Shown here in pieces: positions 8,540-17,159 of a stretch of DNA of 64,000 nucleotides. Numbering within the stretch: the stretch's first letter is position 1; each line of letters starts with the position of its first letter. Source of the DNA: Salinispora mooreana (GTDB taxonomy: Bacteria > Actinomycetota > Actinomycetes > Mycobacteriales > Micromonosporaceae). The notes beneath the pieces are model-generated. The model was not told where the DNA came from, did no database searches, and saw only the letters and a program-made list of their open reading frames with translations. The position numbers and the translations under genes are program-made. The stretch spans positions 1,548,850-1,612,849 of the forward strand of contig NZ_KB900614.1 of assembly GCF_000379065.1 (NCBI RefSeq). Reading direction: 5' to 3'.

Positions 8540-9337
8540 ATGCAGATCAACCCGGGTGCGGCCGAATTCCCGCACCGGCAGATCGCCGCGCAGATCAAGG
8601 CACAGGTGCGCCGCGGTGACTGGGGCCCCGGCGAGCGGCTACCCTCCATCCCCGCCATCGCCGAGATGTTCGGCGTCGCCAAGCAGACCGTGCAGCGCGC
8701 CGTGGACCAGCTACGGGTCGAGGGCGTCCTGATCACCAAGCCCGGCTCCGGCACGTACGTCCGCGGCACCCGACGCCGCCTCAACCGGCTCTCCCGGGGC
8801 CGGTACGGCGGCTTTCGTGGCTACCACGCCGACCTCGCCGCCCGGTATCGGCAACAGCTCGTCTCCGTCGGGCCCGCCCCCGCACCGCCCGAGGTCGCCG
8901 ACGCATTCGGCGTATCCGACGGCACCGAGCTGCTCTGTCGCCGGCACCTGGTCCGCACCGAGGACTCCCCGGTAGAGGTGGGCGCCGCCTGGTTCCTACC
9001 GACCGACACCGCCGGCACCGCACTGGAGCGGGCCGAGGCGTTCGGCCGCCCCCTCTACCAGGAAGCCGAGGAGGCCACCGGCCGGCGGTACGTCACCGCG
9101 ACCGACACGATCAGTGCCCGGCAGCCCAGCCGAGACGAGGCGGAGACCCTCCAGATCCGACCCGACACCCCGGTGCTACACCTGCTGCACGTCGCCTACG
9201 ACGAGCGCCGTAAGCCGATCGAGGTTGCCCAGGCCACCTGGCCCGGCCCGGTCACCACCCTGACCGAGGCGTACCGGATCCCCGCCCCGGCGAGCGACCC
9301 GGGTCCGGATCCGGGACCGGGGCTCGTCCTCGGGTAG
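8540..9337 (+). CDS. GntR/HutC-family transcriptional regulator
   Basis: 265 residues. Residues about 12-75 form the winged helix-turn-helix of GntR regulators (HRQIAAQIKAQVRRGDW, LPSIPAIAEMFGV, QTVQRAVDQLRVEG, GSGTYV). The rest (about 100-250) resembles a UTRA/HutC effector domain, with LLCRRHLVRTEDSPVEVGAAWF and TDTISARQPSRDEAETL. The ligand cannot be told. ATG 8540 is chosen because GAGGAGG lies about 7 bases upstream; in-frame starts at 8420 and 8522 lack this. The preceding palindrome and G-rich repeat suggest autoregulation. The gene converges on mshC and shows no operon partner. Confidence 0.88.
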   Translation: MQINPGAAEFPHRQIAAQIKAQVRRGDWGPGERLPSIPAIAEMFGVAKQTVQRAVDQLRVEGVLITKPGSGTYVRGTRRRLNRLSRGRYGGFRGYHADLAARYRQQLVSVGPAPAPPEVADAFGVSDGTELLCRRHLVRTEDSPVEVGAAWFLPTDTAGTALERAEAFGRPLYQEAEEATGRRYVTATDTISARQPSRDEAETLQIRPDTPVLHLLHVAYDERRKPIEVAQATWPGPVTTLTEAYRIPAPASDPGPDPGPGLVLG

Positions 9338-9440
9338 TCCGGCTCCGACCAGCCAGCTCTGGCGGCGAGCCGCCGACGCGGCGAAGGTCGCCCAGGCGCC
9401 CCGAGCGAAGCCGCCCCGGCCGACCGGACTGCCCAGAAGG

Positions 9441-10679
9441 TCACAACCGGACGCCGAGCAGGGCGTCCAGGGCCCGGGTGAAGAGCGCGGGAGCCGCCGG
9501 GTCGTCGCCGGCACCGGCGAGCGCCGCCTCCGCCCAGGAATCCGCCAGAGCAAGCGCCCCCGGGGCGTCGAGGTCATCGGCGAGGCGCGCACGGAGCGAG
9601 GCCAGAAACACCTCCGCGGACGGCCCGCAGGGCTGCGCGCCGGCCCGGCGCCATCTGCCCAGCCGATCCTGCGCGGTCGCCAACAGCCCGTCGCTCCACG
9701 AACGGTTGCTGCGGTAGTGCCCGCTCATCAGGGCCAGCCGGACCGCCATCGGATCCACCTGGTCGGCTCGCAACCGGGAGACGAAGACCAGGTTCCCGCG
9801 GGACTTGGACATCTTCTCCCCGTCCAGGCCGATCATGCCGGCATGCACGTAGTGCCCGGCGAACGGGGTCTGCCCGGTCAGCAGCTCGGCGTGCGCGGCC
9901 GAGCACTCGTGGTGCGGAAAGATCAGATCATTACCGCCGCCCTGCACGTCGACCTGCTCACCGAGCAGGTTCAGCGCGATCACGGCGCACTCGATATGCC
10001 AGCCGGGGCGGCCCGGGCCGAGATCGCCGCCGGGCCACGACGGCTCATCCGGGCGGACACCCCGCCACAGCAGTGGATCAAGCGGGTCGCGTTTACCGGC
10101 TCGGTCTGGGTCGCCACCGCGCTCGGGGAAGATCTCCAGCATCTGTTCCCGGCTCAGGTGCGACTCGTACCCGAATCGGGGCGCGGCCGAGATGTCGAAG
10201 TAGACATCGCCGGTGCCGTCCTCCAGCCGGTAGGCAGCACCCTCCTTCACCAGGGTCAGGACCCGCTCGGCAATGTCGGGAATCGACTCCACCGCACCGA
10301 CGTAGTGCTCCGGCGGGATGATCCGCAGTGCCGCCATGTCCTCCCGGAACAGGGCGGTCTCCCGCATCGCCAGGACCTTCCAGTCCTCGCCGTCTCGAGC
10401 GGCCCGCTCCAGCAGTGGGTCGTCGATGTCCGTGACGTTCTGCACGTACGTCACGTCCAGTCCCGCGTCCCGCCACACCCGCTGGATCAGGTCGAAGGTG
10501 ATCATCGTGGCGGCGTGCCCGAGGTGGGTGGCGTCATACGGGGTGATGCCACAGACATACATCGTGCCGGTGTCGGTCGGCGCGCTGGCGGCGGTGCCTC
10601 GCCGGGCCGAGTCAAACAACATCAGCGGCCCGCCCCGGCCCGGTAGCCGTGGCACCTCGTGTCCCGCCCAAGAGTCCAT
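9441..10679 (-). CDS. mshC: L-cysteine:1D-myo-inositol 2-amino-2-deoxy-alpha-D-glucopyranoside ligase (mycothiol synthesis)
   Basis: Uses ATP to join cysteine to GlcN-Ins, the penultimate step of mycothiol synthesis, in the cytoplasm. The 412-residue protein is a class I cysteinyl-tRNA synthetase-like fold. [14 protein letters not shown] carries the first zinc Cys and the HIGH-type motif, [16 protein letters not shown] follows, and [10 protein letters not shown] is the KMSKS loop. The length is typical of MshC and shorter than CysS. The N-terminus ([18 protein letters not shown]) matches MshC proteins. A TAGGCT box at 10687-10692 ends 7 bases before ATG 10679, so the mRNA is probably leaderless. 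Gene order with SCO1664, DUF3090, phosphatase and uppP is the conserved actinobacterial arrangement. Confidence 0.95.
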   Translation of the reverse strand: MDSWAGHEVPRLPGRGGPLMLFDSARRGTAASAPTDTGTMYVCGITPYDATHLGHAATMITFDLIQRVWRDAGLDVTYVQNVTDIDDPLLERAARDGEDWKVLAMRETALFREDMAALRIIPPEHYVGAVESIPDIAERVLTLVKEGAAYRLEDGTGDVYFDISAAPRFGYESHLSREQMLEIFPERGGDPDRAGKRDPLDPLLWRGVRPDEPSWPGGDLGPGRPGWHIECAVIALNLLGEQVDVQGGGNDLIFPHHECSAAHAELLTGQTPFAGHYVHAGMIGLDGEKMSKSRGNLVFVSRLRADQVDPMAVRLALMSGHYRSNRSWSDGLLATAQDRLGRWRRAGAQPCGPSAEVFLASLRARLADDLDAPGALALADSWAEAALAGAGDDPAAPALFTRALDALLGVRL

Positions 10680-10686
10680 GACCGCC

Positions 10687-10692
10687 AGCCTA
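10687..10692 (-). promoter_or_regulatory. -10 box (TAGGCT) of a leaderless mshC promoter
   Basis: TAGGCT followed by 7 bases and the ATG of mshC. It lies between mshC and the upstream SCO1664-family stop at 10747, so mshC can be transcribed independently of the upstream cassette. Confidence 0.5.
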
Positions 10693-10746
10693 ACCAGCCG
10701 TCAGCGGACTCCGGGGCACCCAAGAGGTGACTAAGGTGACAACGGC

Positions 10747-11586
10747 TCACATGGGCGGCCACGGGATCGCCGGCCACCGCGGCGACGGCAGCGGAAAGTG
10801 ACCGGCAGCCCGCAGCCGCCCGATCCGGGCAGCCACCTCGGCGATCTCCCCGCGGGTGAGGTACGTGGCGAGTTCCCCGCCCAGATCTCCGGCGACCGCG
10901 TCGGCGAGCGCCGCGAGCACCTCCGCCACCTCCGCCGGCAGCTCGCGGCCCGCCCAACCCCACAGAACCGTGCGTAGCTTCTCCTCGACATGGAAGCTGA
11001 CCCCGTGGTCCACGCCGTGAACTCGGCCGTTCTGGCCGACCAGCACATGTCCGCCCTTACGGTCGGCGTTGTTGATAACCACATCGAGCACCGCCAGCCG
11101 GGCCAGCCGCGGGTCGTCGGCATGTGCCAGGGCGTACGGGATGCCCTCGTCGTCCCGGGCCGCCGCGACCGCGAACCATTGGGACGGCAGCGCGTCGGCG
11201 GGAACGAACCCGACCAGTGGTTCCCACTCGTCCGGCCCGTCGATCCACAGCTGACAGGAGCCGGGGCCGAGTGGCCCGTCGCGCAGCACCGTCGGCGGCA
11301 CCAGGTCCCAGCCCGTGGCGGCGGACACCAGGTACGCAGCGACCTCGCGCCCGGCGAGATTGCCGTCTGGGAAATCCCAGAGGGGCCGCTCACCCCGTAT
11401 TGGCTTGTAGACACAATGCGCGGTCGTCCCGCCCAGGGTCAGCATCGCGCGCAGTGTCGTGTTCGAGGCGTCCACCAGCCGCCCCTCCAGCTCCAGCGCC
11501 CCCTCCCGGAGCAGCAGAAGCGACCGATCATCGTCCTGGCGGGGCCACTCCCGGTCCCGGCTACGGCGCAGGTCGGATGAGGTCAC
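10747..11586 (-). CDS. SCO1664 family protein with PI3/PI4-kinase-like fold
   Basis: 279 residues from GTG 11586, whose GTGA overlaps the stop of the DUF3090 gene, indicating translational coupling. The sequence has kinase-like landmarks: a lysine strand (AHCVYKPIRGERPLWDFP), a helix with REVAAY, a catalytic-loop-like LDVVINNADRKGGHVL and a metal-binding-like GVDHGVSFH. These resemble the NxDRxxxH and DHG motifs of PI3/PI4-kinase and HipA-type folds, so phosphotransfer is plausible, though the substrate is unknown. The family is conserved beside DUF3090 and a histidine phosphatase in actinobacteria, which suggests a shared pathway. An upstream in-frame start at 11655 is rejected because it would lie deep inside DUF3090. 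Confidence 0.82.
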   Translation of the reverse strand: MTSSDLRRSRDREWPRQDDDRSLLLLREGALELEGRLVDASNTTLRAMLTLGGTTAHCVYKPIRGERPLWDFPDGNLAGREVAAYLVSAATGWDLVPPTVLRDGPLGPGSCQLWIDGPDEWEPLVGFVPADALPSQWFAVAAARDDEGIPYALAHADDPRLARLAVLDVVINNADRKGGHVLVGQNGRVHGVDHGVSFHVEEKLRTVLWGWAGRELPAEVAEVLAALADAVAGDLGGELATYLTRGEIAEVAARIGRLRAAGHFPLPSPRWPAIPWPPM

Positions 11587-12173
11587 CGGTGGTAGCCGTT
11601 GTGGCGCGGACAGAGGTGACCGACGGGGTCGAGGGGCTGACCGCAGAGCGCACACGGCGGCCGGCCCGCGTTTACCACCCGCCGGGCCCGTCCGATGAAC
11701 TCGCGGGTCGCCTCCGGGGTCAACCGCACCCGCAGCCGGTCCAGGTCGTCGTCGGAATCGTCGGCGGGCTCATCGTCATCCGACTCGTCCACCTCAACCT
11801 CAGCCGCAGCCTCGGCCCCCACCTCGGCCTCGCCGACCGCGATCGCCTCGATCACGACCGTCTCGGTGTCCACGTCAAAGGCCAGCCCCAGGGTACCGAC
11901 CCGGAACTCCTCATCGACGGGCGTGTCCAGCGGGTCGTTGTCACCACCGACCGGGCCGGTCTCCGGCAGCTTCACCCCGAACCGCCGTTGCGCCTCGGAG
12001 AGCAGCTCCTCCAGCTTCTCCGCCAGCAGTGAGACCTGGACCTTCTCCAGCGCGACGCTGACCAGCCGGCCACCGCCGCGGGCCTGGAGAAAGAACGTGC
12101 GATCCCCCGGCGGCCCGACGGTTCCGGCGACGAACCGCTCCGGCGGCTCGAAGGCGTGCACCTGGTGGGTCAT
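11583..12173 (-). CDS. DUF3090 family protein
   Basis: 196 residues starting MTHQVHAFEPPERFVAGTVG, the family signature. The N-terminal half is a mixed fold (RTFFLQARGGGRLVSVALEKVQ) and the middle is very acidic (residues about 115-145). The C-terminus has a small zinc-binding-like element, CALCGQPLDP followed by CPRHNGYHR. Function is unknown; the family is widespread in actinobacteria (the Rv2134c neighbourhood in mycobacteria). It is coupled to the SCO1664-family gene by a GTGA overlap and lies 148 bases downstream of the phosphomutase gene. The metal site is inferred from the cysteine and histidine spacing. Confidence 0.85.
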   Translation of the reverse strand: MTHQVHAFEPPERFVAGTVGPPGDRTFFLQARGGGRLVSVALEKVQVSLLAEKLEELLSEAQRRFGVKLPETGPVGGDNDPLDTPVDEEFRVGTLGLAFDVDTETVVIEAIAVGEAEVGAEAAAEVEVDESDDDEPADDSDDDLDRLRVRLTPEATREFIGRARRVVNAGRPPCALCGQPLDPVGHLCPRHNGYHR

Positions 12174-12321
12174 ACCTCGACCCTATCCGGCGCACCCGCA
12201 CGACGCGCACCCCACCGACCGGAATCGCCGCGCGGCGCATCCGCGCCGCGCCGACCCTCGGTCCCGCCGTGGCCGCCCGGGCCGCGTTGCCCCTCCCCGA
12301 CGCCGACCGATCCGGCGACCG

Positions 12322-13020
12322 TCAGGCGCCTGCCCCGGCGCCGCCACCGATCGCGGCGTCCGAGTCGGCGGTGCTCCCCCCACCTCGCTGCGGCGAGGGT
12401 GGCACCAGCGCCGTCAGATCGCCGCCGGTGTCGTTGAGCCGCACCAGGAACGGACGCAGCGGGGTGTAGCGGATCGCCGTGACCGAGGCCGGATCCACGA
12501 CGAGACGCTGGAAGAGGTCCAGGTGCAGGCCGAGTGCGTCCGCCACGATGGCTTTGATCACGTCGCCATGGGTGCAGGCCAGCCAGACCGCGTCCGGCCC
12601 GTGCTCCGCGCTCACCCGAGCGTCCCAGCGCCGCACCGCGGCCACCGCCCGGGCCGCCATGCTCGCCATCGCCTCCCCACCCGGGAAGACCGCCGCGCTG
12701 GGATGCTGCTGCACGACCGGCCAGAGCGGGTCCTTCGCGAGCTGCTTCAGCGGCTGCCCCTCCCAGCTGCCGTACCCGCACTCGGTCAGCCCCTCCTCCA
12801 CCACCGGTGCGGCCTCGGGCAATGCCCGGTCCAGGGTCTGCCGGCAACGGACCAACGGGCTGGTCACCACGGTCGCGCAGGAGAGCAGCCGGAGTCGCTC
12901 GCCGACCGCGGTGGCCTGGGTACGGCCGGTCTCGTCCAGCTCGACCGGCTGCCGACCGGCCAGCCCGCCGGCCGCGTTCGCGGTCGTCCGGCCGTGTCGC
13001 AAGAGCAGTAGGGTCGCCAC
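12322..13020 (-). CDS. Histidine phosphatase superfamily protein, MSMEG_4193-type putative phosphomutase
   Basis: 232 residues. The phosphate-binding LLLLRHGRT near residue 10 and the later CTHGDVIKAI mark a branch 1 histidine phosphatase. Family members hydrolyse or transfer phosphate from small molecules; the substrate here is unknown. GTG 13020 is chosen because a TAGGGT -10 box (13028-13033) ends exactly 7 bases upstream, giving a leaderless mRNA; a second in-frame GTG at 13029 overlaps that box. The last 30 residues are low-complexity (GGG, AGAGA). It belongs to the cassette with DUF3090 and SCO1664 and follows uppP. Confidence 0.88.
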   Translation of the reverse strand: MATLLLLRHGRTTANAAGGLAGRQPVELDETGRTQATAVGERLRLLSCATVVTSPLVRCRQTLDRALPEAAPVVEEGLTECGYGSWEGQPLKQLAKDPLWPVVQQHPSAAVFPGGEAMASMAARAVAAVRRWDARVSAEHGPDAVWLACTHGDVIKAIVADALGLHLDLFQRLVVDPASVTAIRYTPLRPFLVRLNDTGGDLTALVPPSPQRGGGSTADSDAAIGGGAGAGA

Positions 13021-13027
13021 GGTGACC

Positions 13028-13033
13028 ACCCTA
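13028..13033 (-). promoter_or_regulatory. -10 box (TAGGGT) of a leaderless phosphomutase promoter
   Basis: TAGGGT, 7 bases, then GTG 13020. It provides a promoter for phosphomutase-DUF3090-SCO1664 separate from that of the LLM-uppP pair. Confidence 0.45.
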
Positions 13034-13103
13034 GGGCCTACCCCACCTCCGGCCCGCCGACGCGCTCCGGGCCGGTGCCGCACCCGGGCGCGTCGGCGCG
13101 AGG

Positions 13104-13940
13104 TCAGGTGGCGCTGATCGTACCGGTCAGCAAGAGGGCGAGCACCAGCGTTCCCAACGCCACCCGGTACAGAACAAAGATGTACAGGGTGTGGCGCGCC
13201 ACGTAACGCAGCAGCCAGGCGATGGCCGCGTATCCCACGGCGAAGGCGACCGCCGTGGCCACGATCATCTGTGCCCCGCTCGGCACCGAGGTGCCCGGCG
13301 CGGCCGGCGCGAAGACGTCCTCGAGACTGAGCACGCCCGACATCACCACCGCGGGAATGGCCAGCAGGAACGAGTATCGGGCCGCGGTCTCCCGGGTCAG
13401 GTTGAGGAACAGGCCGGCGGTGAGCGTCCCCCCCGAGCGGGACACGCCGGGAATCAGCGCCATCGCCTGCGCGAAACCCATCACCACACCGTCGCGCATC
13501 CGGAAGTTCTCCAGCGTACGCGTCTGCCGGCCCCAGTACTCGGCGAACGCCAGCACGAAGGCGAACAGGATCAGGGTGCTGGCGACCAACCACAGGTTCC
13601 GCGCGGTCTCCCGAATCTGGTCCTTGAACAGGAAGCCGAAGACGCCGATGGGAATCGAGCCGACGATGACGTACCAGCCCATCCGGTAGTCAAGGCTGCT
13701 GCGCACCGACCGATCCCAGATTCCGACGACCCAGGTACGGGTGATTCGCCAGATGTCCTTGGCGAAGTAGAGGAGTACCGCCGCCTCGGTGCCGAGCTGG
13801 GTGACGGCGGTAAACGACGCCCCGGCGTCCTGGTCGAAGAAGATCGCTGAGGTGATCCGTAGATGGCCCGACGAGCTGATCGGCAGGAATTCGGTCAGGC
13901 CCTGCACGATGCCCAGGACAATGGCCTCGACCCAGCTCAC
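13104..13940 (-). CDS. uppP: Undecaprenyl-diphosphatase UppP (BacA family)
   Basis: Integral membrane enzyme that dephosphorylates undecaprenyl diphosphate to recycle the lipid carrier of peptidoglycan and other wall polymers; overexpression gives bacitracin resistance in other bacteria. The 278-residue protein has both family motifs, [14 protein letters not shown] (about residues 15-28) and PGVSRSGGT (about 165-173), and about eight hydrophobic segments. The GTG start at 13940 shares GTGA with the stop of the upstream LLM oxidoreductase, so the two are translationally coupled. The length is usual. Confidence 0.96.
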   Translation of the reverse strand: MSWVEAIVLGIVQGLTEFLPISSSGHLRITSAIFFDQDAGASFTAVTQLGTEAAVLLYFAKDIWRITRTWVVGIWDRSVRSSLDYRMGWYVIVGSIPIGVFGFLFKDQIRETARNLWLVASTLILFAFVLAFAEYWGRQTRTLENFRMRDGVVMGFAQAMALIPGVSRSGGTLTAGLFLNLTRETAARYSFLLAIPAVVMSGVLSLEDVFAPAAPGTSVPSGAQMIVATAVAFAVGYAAIAWLLRYVARHTLYIFVLYRVALGTLVLALLLTGTISAT

Positions 13941-14989
13941 TCCCCGACTCCCGCGAGATCCAGCGCCTCAGCGACGGTCCGTAGGGTGTGTACGCCGCTG
14001 TCCCGGTCGGCCACGAAGAGGGTCACCGACAGGGTGGTGACGCCGGCGGCGGCGAACTCCCGCATCCGCTCGGCGATGCGCTCCTTCGGACCGAGCAGTG
14101 AGGTACGGTCGATCAACTCCAGCGGCACCGCGGCGGCCGCGTCACGGTGCCGCCTGGCCAGGTACAGATCCTGCACCTCGCGCGCGGCGTCGCCGTATCC
14201 CATCCGGGTGGCGAGCTGATTGTAGAAGTTCTGCTGCCGGCTGCCCATGCCACCGATGTAGAGCGCGGCGTACCAGCGGACCAGTTCGGCGCAGCTGGCG
14301 ACATCGTCGCCGATCACCACCGGCACCGAGGGAACCACATCGAAGCCGGATAGCTCCTTGCCGGCGCGGGTCCGACCGGCGCGGATCGCAGCGAGCTGCT
14401 CCGCGGCGAACTCCGGCGCGTAGAAGACGGCGAGCCAGCCGTCGGCGATCTCTCCGGCGAGTTCCAGGTTCTTCGGACCGACGGCGGCCAGGTAGGTCGG
14501 GATGTACTCTCGGGGCGGGTGGAAGCCCAGGCGCAGCGCCTTGCCCGGGCCGTCGGGCAGCGGCAGGGTGTAGAAGTCGCCGGTGTAGGCGACCTCCTTG
14601 CGGGCCACCGCCAGCCGAACGATGTCGACGAACTCACGGGTCCGGGCGAGCGGCCGACCGAACCGTACGCCGTGCCAGCCCTCGGAGACCTGCGGACCAG
14701 ACACCCCCAAGCCGAGCCGGAACCGGCCACCAGAGAGGGCATCGATGGTCGCGGCGGTCATCGCGGTCATCGCCGGCGTGCGGCCGGGAATCTGCATCAC
14801 CGCGCTACCCAGCTCGATCCGTTTGGTCTGGCCGGCCATCCAGGCGAGCATGCTCGGCGAGTCGGAGCCGTACGCCTCCGCCGCCCACACCACCGTGTAG
14901 CCGAGCCGGTCCGCCTCCTGAGCCAGAGCCAGATGATCGGCGGGTGTGCTCCACGCCGTCTGATAGCCGAGACTGAGCCCGAGTCGCAC
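13937..14989 (-). CDS. LLM-class F420-dependent oxidoreductase
   Basis: 350 residues of the luciferase-like monooxygenase fold. It opens [20 protein letters not shown] and contains [33 protein letters not shown] and [14 protein letters not shown], typical of actinobacterial F420-dependent family members. It probably binds the deazaflavin cofactor F420 in the cytoplasm; the substrate is unknown. GTG 14989 is preferred to ATG 15007 because GGGGGAGG sits 6 bases before it and the N-terminus then matches the family. Its stop overlaps the start of uppP, so both come from one mRNA, which is unusual since one is soluble redox and the other membrane recycling. Confidence 0.9.
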   Translation of the reverse strand: MRLGLSLGYQTAWSTPADHLALAQEADRLGYTVVWAAEAYGSDSPSMLAWMAGQTKRIELGSAVMQIPGRTPAMTAMTAATIDALSGGRFRLGLGVSGPQVSEGWHGVRFGRPLARTREFVDIVRLAVARKEVAYTGDFYTLPLPDGPGKALRLGFHPPREYIPTYLAAVGPKNLELAGEIADGWLAVFYAPEFAAEQLAAIRAGRTRAGKELSGFDVVPSVPVVIGDDVASCAELVRWYAALYIGGMGSRQQNFYNQLATRMGYGDAAREVQDLYLARRHRDAAAAVPLELIDRTSLLGPKERIAERMREFAAAGVTTLSVTLFVADRDSGVHTLRTVAEALDLAGVGE

Positions 14990-15110
14990 TAGTCCTCCCC
15001 CATTCACACCACAGGTCGCATCAGGCTACGCAACACCACCGCCACCCTCGATCACCGGCTCACGCCAACAGCATGGGCAGCGAGGATATCGGTGCGACCC
15101 TCGATGGAAA

Positions 15111-15116
15111 TAAGAT
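15111..15116 (+). promoter_or_regulatory. -10 box (TAAGAT) of a leaderless aldo/keto reductase promoter
   Basis: TAAGAT followed by 6 bases and ATG 15123. The divergent LLM gene starts 122 bases away, so this stretch is a divergent promoter region. Confidence 0.5.
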
Positions 15117-15122
15117 TCAGCC

Positions 15123-16094
15123 ATGCAACAGCGACCGCTCGGCCGAAGCGGGCTGGCGGTTTCGCGGCTCGCGCTCGGCACCATGACCTGGGGCCGAGAC
15201 ACCGACGCCGACGATGCGGCGGCCCAGCTTAAAGGCTATCTCGACGCCGGCGGCAACCTGGTCGACACCGCCGACGTCTACGGTGACGGTGACGCCGAGG
15301 CGGTCATCGGCTCGCTGCTCGGCACCCTGGTCCCCCGCGAGGAGCTGCTGATCGCGACCAAGGCGGGGCTACGCCCGGGCAACGGCCGGCGCCGCGACGG
15401 CTCTCGTGGGCACCTACTACGCACCCTGGACGCGTCACTGCGTCGACTCGGCACCGACCATGTCGACCTGTTCCAGGTGCACGGGTATGACCCGGACACC
15501 CCGCTGGAGGAGACCCTGGCGGCCCTGGACCACGCGGTCGCCAGCGGGCGGGTCCGGTACGTCGGCGTCTCCAACTTCTCCGGCTGGCAAACCGCCCGGG
15601 CCGCGGCCTGGCAGACGGCCTGGCCTGGCCGCTCCCCGGTGGTCGCGGCCCAGGTGGAGTACTCGTTACTGGAACGCGGCATCGAGCGGGAGGTGCTACC
15701 GGCCTGCGCGGCCCTCGGGCTGGGGGTGCTGCCCTGGTCGCCGCTGGGGCGGGGAGTCCTGACCGGCAAGTACCGAAACGGTCGACCAGCGGACTCTCGG
15801 GCGGCCTCGGCGCACTTCGAACGGTTCGTCGCGACCTACCTGGAACCGCGCTGCTCCAGCATCGTGGAGGCGGTTGCCACCGCCGCCGGCGGTCTCGGCG
15901 TCTCCCCGCTGGAGGTTGCGCTGGCCTGGATCCGCGACCGCCCCGGGGTCGTCGCGCCAATCCTCGGCGCGCGCACGGTGGGGCAGTTACTCGGCGCGCT
16001 CCAGGTCGAGCAGATGGCCCTGCCCGAGGAGATCAGAACCGCCCTCGACGACGTCTCCGCCGTCCCGGTCGGCTACCCGGAGCGCGACGGCTGA
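15123..16094 (+). CDS. Aldo/keto reductase
   Basis: 323-residue NADPH-dependent aldo/keto reductase of the YajO/Gcy-like type that reduces aldehydes or ketones in the cytoplasm. The TIM-barrel family features are clear: LGRSGLAVSRLALGTMTWG, the catalytic Asp-Tyr pair in LVDTADVYGDGDAE, the lysine in LIATKAG, the histidine in DLFQVHGYD, and VRYVGVSNFSGWQ with QVEYSLLER. The C-terminal cofactor segment is ILGARTVGQL. Substrate cannot be predicted. The gene has its own leaderless promoter and a strong hairpin 17 bases after the stop, so it is monocistronic. Confidence 0.93.
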   Translation: MQQRPLGRSGLAVSRLALGTMTWGRDTDADDAAAQLKGYLDAGGNLVDTADVYGDGDAEAVIGSLLGTLVPREELLIATKAGLRPGNGRRRDGSRGHLLRTLDASLRRLGTDHVDLFQVHGYDPDTPLEETLAALDHAVASGRVRYVGVSNFSGWQTARAAAWQTAWPGRSPVVAAQVEYSLLERGIEREVLPACAALGLGVLPWSPLGRGVLTGKYRNGRPADSRAASAHFERFVATYLEPRCSSIVEAVATAAGGLGVSPLEVALAWIRDRPGVVAPILGARTVGQLLGALQVEQMALPEEIRTALDDVSAVPVGYPERDG

Positions 16095-16110
16095 CTCCGG
16101 GCCCGAAGCC

Positions 16111-16147
16111 ACCCCGCCTGGCCTGGGGGAACCGGGCCGGGCGGGGT
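16111..16147 (+). terminator. Hairpin terminator after the aldo/keto reductase
   Basis: ACCCCGCCTGGCC pairs with GGCCGGGCGGGGT with one mismatch around a short loop, 17 bases downstream of the stop. Confidence 0.6.
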
Positions 16148-16193
16148 CGCTGCGAGGGTGGCGCTGGGCTAGGCGGATAGGCAGCATAGGGCC

Positions 16194-16385
16194 ATGGACT
16201 ACGAATATGCGCCGCTACGGTTACCCCCGAACGTTGACCGGCTGACCGCGGCGGCGCAGCTCGCCATCCAGGCGGAGTTCTCCGGCTGGGAGCTTGCCCG
16301 GGTCCGGCTGTTCCGGGATGGGACCCGGCAGGTTGTGCTGCGCCGTCGCCGAATCAGCCCGCCACAGCCCGGCCTCTCCTACTAG
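16194..16385 (+). CDS. DUF5703 family small protein
   Basis: 63 residues: MDYEYAPLRLPPNVDRLTAA followed by an amphipathic stretch and a basic C-terminus (VVLRRRRISPP). The N-terminal MDYEYxPLRLPP pattern is the hallmark of DUF5703, a small conserved actinobacterial family of unknown function, probably a dodecin-like alpha/beta protein by size (inference). The ATG start is the only sensible one and is preceded by the GC-rich GGGCC without a strong ribosome site. A perfect hairpin follows and separates it from the convergent gene. Confidence 0.8.
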   Translation: MDYEYAPLRLPPNVDRLTAAAQLAIQAEFSGWELARVRLFRDGTRQVVLRRRRISPPQPGLSY

Positions 16386-16414
16386 CCGCCGTGGCCCGCG
16401 CGTCGGCCCCACTC

Positions 16415-16436
16415 GCCTCGCCCCGCAGGGCGAGGC
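16415..16436. terminator. Bidirectional hairpin between convergent genes
   Basis: GCCTCGCCC and GGGCGAGGC are perfect 9-base arms around CGCA. It lies between the DUF5703 gene (ends 16385) and the convergent hypothetical gene (ends 16450), so it can serve both. Confidence 0.65.
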
Positions 16437-16449
16437 CGCCGAAGGGTGG

Positions 16450-17106
16450 CTAGTGGGAGTGGTCGTACTCCTCGTCGTCCAATTCGAGGAAGGGGTGCTC
16501 GTCGAGCCGCCCGACCAGCCGGTCCCCGGCGGCGGGCTGGAACGGACCCACCGGGTCGTCATCGTCGAAGGCCTCGAGATCGACGGCGGCGTCAACCTCG
16601 CTGACCATGACGACACCATCCATCGGCTCCAGCTCCGGCACATCCAGTGCGGCGAGCGATCCGTCGCCGCTCTGCAACAGTTCCAGGACTGCCTCACCGA
16701 CCCCCTCGACGGGTGCCGGCTCCTCCTCATCCGGGGTCTCCGCCCGACGGGCCGACGCGGCGGCCCGGATCAACGCCGAGACGCTCGGCACCCGGTAGTC
16801 TCGACGCTGCCGTACCGAGATGACCCGGGGGTAGCTGTCAGTGGCCGGCGATCCGTCGGGACTGGCGAAGCGCTCGTCGGCCTCCTCCGGGTCGATCGCC
16901 TGCACATCCCAGGGCGTGACCTCGCCGAAGGCCTCCATCAGCCGCTCGTCATAGGCGTACGAGGCGTTGTTCAACGCGACGTACGCCTGCCAGACGGCAT
17001 CGTCGTCAATTCGGCCCTGCGCAGCGCGCACAGCCGCCAGGTGGTGGCGGGCCGCCTCGATGACGCGTTCGAGGGCAGTATCCAGCTCACCATGCTGGTC
17101 GATCAT
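16450..17106 (-). CDS. Acidic hypothetical protein, conserved-looking
   Basis: 218 residues from ATG 17106 (MIDQHGELDTALERVIEAAR). The first 90 residues are helical, ending in NNASYAYDERLMEAFGEVTPWDVQAIDPEEADERF, which reads like a structured domain. Residues about 110-130 contain PSVSALIRAAASARRAE. The C-terminal 80 residues are strongly acidic (DDDD, LELDDEEYDH) and probably flexible. I do not recognise a function. It lies 53 bases after the M20 hydrolase on the same strand and is probably in its operon. The longer frame to 17298 is rejected since it would overlap the M20 gene. Confidence 0.75.
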   Translation of the reverse strand: MIDQHGELDTALERVIEAARHHLAAVRAAQGRIDDDAVWQAYVALNNASYAYDERLMEAFGEVTPWDVQAIDPEEADERFASPDGSPATDSYPRVISVRQRRDYRVPSVSALIRAAASARRAETPDEEEPAPVEGVGEAVLELLQSGDGSLAALDVPELEPMDGVVMVSEVDAAVDLEAFDDDDPVGPFQPAAGDRLVGRLDEHPFLELDDEEYDHSH

Positions 17107-17159
17107 GTAAGGCGTCCCTTCGGTGTTCGGAAGGCGCCGCGCCGAAGTACGGAAGCGGC

